Below are positions 63,638 through 64,000 of a stretch of DNA of 64,000 nt, piece by piece (within the stretch, counting starts at the first letter, position 1; each line of letters begins with the position of its first letter). The notes below the pieces were generated by a model, which worked only from the letters and a program-made list of their open reading frames with translations, was not told the DNA's origin and made no database searches. Location: positions 18,984 through 82,983 of the forward strand of contig NZ_QFRK01000036.1 of assembly GCF_003143855.1 (NCBI RefSeq), read 5' to 3'. The translations under genes and the position numbers were made by a program. Source of the DNA: Streptomyces sp. NWU339. Its GTDB lineage: Bacteria; Actinomycetota; Actinomycetes; Streptomycetales; Streptomycetaceae.

Positions 63638-64000
63638 TCATGTCGTTGCCGGCTGCGGCTGCGCCGCGGTCTCCGTCCGCTCGGCGCGTTCGTGCCCCTG
63701 GCGCTGCCGTGCCGCCTGCTCGCGGGTGATCACCTCGGTGGCGGCGCCGACCGCGACCGCGACCGGCCAGCCGATGGCTCCGGCGACGGTCATGCCGCCG
63801 AGGACGCCGTAGAGGGCCAGCTTGCGGGGCGAGGGGAGCAGGGATGTGGCCGTGGACGCGGGTGCGGTCTTGAGGGGTTTGGAGAACATGTCCCCCGGGG
63901 TCACGTAGGGGATCGGAACCCGGGCGTGGGCCGTGTGCAGGTGCAGCAGCTTGCCGCCCGTCCGCTTCTCCTCCGGGCGCTCCGTCGGGGCCTGCTGTTG
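63638..64000 (-). CDS. membrane protein, N-terminus off the right edge
   Basis: The frame is open to the window edge, so the start is missing; 120 residues are visible. The text LLHLHTAHARVPIPYVTPGD leads to one or two membrane segments (LALYGVLGGMTVAGAIGWPV, then AVAVGAATEVI) and a charged tail (REQAARQRQGHERAERTE). It is an unnamed actinobacterial membrane protein. A GTG at 63904-63902 could be an alternative start, but reading continues upstream with G/C-ending codons. Confidence 0.6.
   Translation of the reverse strand, partial: QQQAPTERPEEKRTGGKLLHLHTAHARVPIPYVTPGDMFSKPLKTAPASTATSLLPSPRKLALYGVLGGMTVAGAIGWPVAVAVGAATEVITREQAARQRQGHERAERTETAAQPQPATT

Overview
The window is chromosomal DNA from a Streptomyces or very close relative. 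The support is very high GC with G/C-rich third codon positions, GTG and TTG starts, a UUA codon confined to a regulator, a LacI-type MalR maltose locus, actinobacterial glnE and glnA with a GlnR-type box, lipB-lipA, homodimeric-type aceE, and XRE/DUF5753 and LAL regulators. From memory, the backbone order (glnE, PAP2 protein, malR-malEFG-aglA, amylase/pullulanase, glnA, lipA-lipB, aceE) follows the S. coelicolor core chromosome; no alignment was run. No tRNA, rRNA, CRISPR array or transposase was seen.

Region 1 (1-3.7 kb) is accessory. It holds an edge-truncated XRE/DUF5753 regulator, a HigBA-like toxin-antitoxin pair under a TATAAT-type promoter, a TauD-like dioxygenase, and a decayed second copy of the start of the XRE gene.

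Region 2 (3.7-14.7 kb) is a block made only of regulators: an atypical NarL/LuxR protein, two translationally coupled LAL regulators on the minus strand (one with a TTA codon), a divergent third LAL, a PAS-LuxR protein of the polyene-activator type, and an orphan OmpR-type response regulator. No biosynthetic genes accompany it. All three LAL proteins lack the Walker A lysine.

Region 3 (15-33 kb) starts with glnE and a PAP2-type membrane protein and continues with a maltodextrin system: repressor MalR, ABC importer MalEFG, cytoplasmic alpha-glucosidase, secreted alpha-amylase and a secreted 1805-residue amylopullulanase. Secreted enzymes would cut starch, MalEFG would import maltodextrins, and the glucosidase would release glucose. 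CAGCAAG/CTTGC repeats lie before malE, the amylase and the pullulanase, as expected for a shared MalR regulon.

Region 4 (33-49 kb) holds a CHMI-like tautomerase, a TetR regulator, a sigma-like membrane protein, several secreted proteins, a winged-helix regulator, ArsC/Spx, HEAT-repeat proteins and glnA. GlnE, the adenylyltransferase that acts on GlnA, lies 28 kb away in the same window, and GlnA keeps Tyr397.

Region 5 (49-64 kb) carries lipoate synthesis (lipB, lipA), a TPR-type regulator, an FAD amine-oxidase-like protein, a TIGR01777 epimerase, a GNAT acetyltransferase, a MarP-like membrane serine protease, an exported amidase, a DUF4240 protein, a WYL regulator, aceE and an edge-truncated membrane protein. 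LipA and LipB make the cofactor of the complex that AceE feeds. Many convergent gene ends are closed by long perfect hairpins of 15-24 bp.
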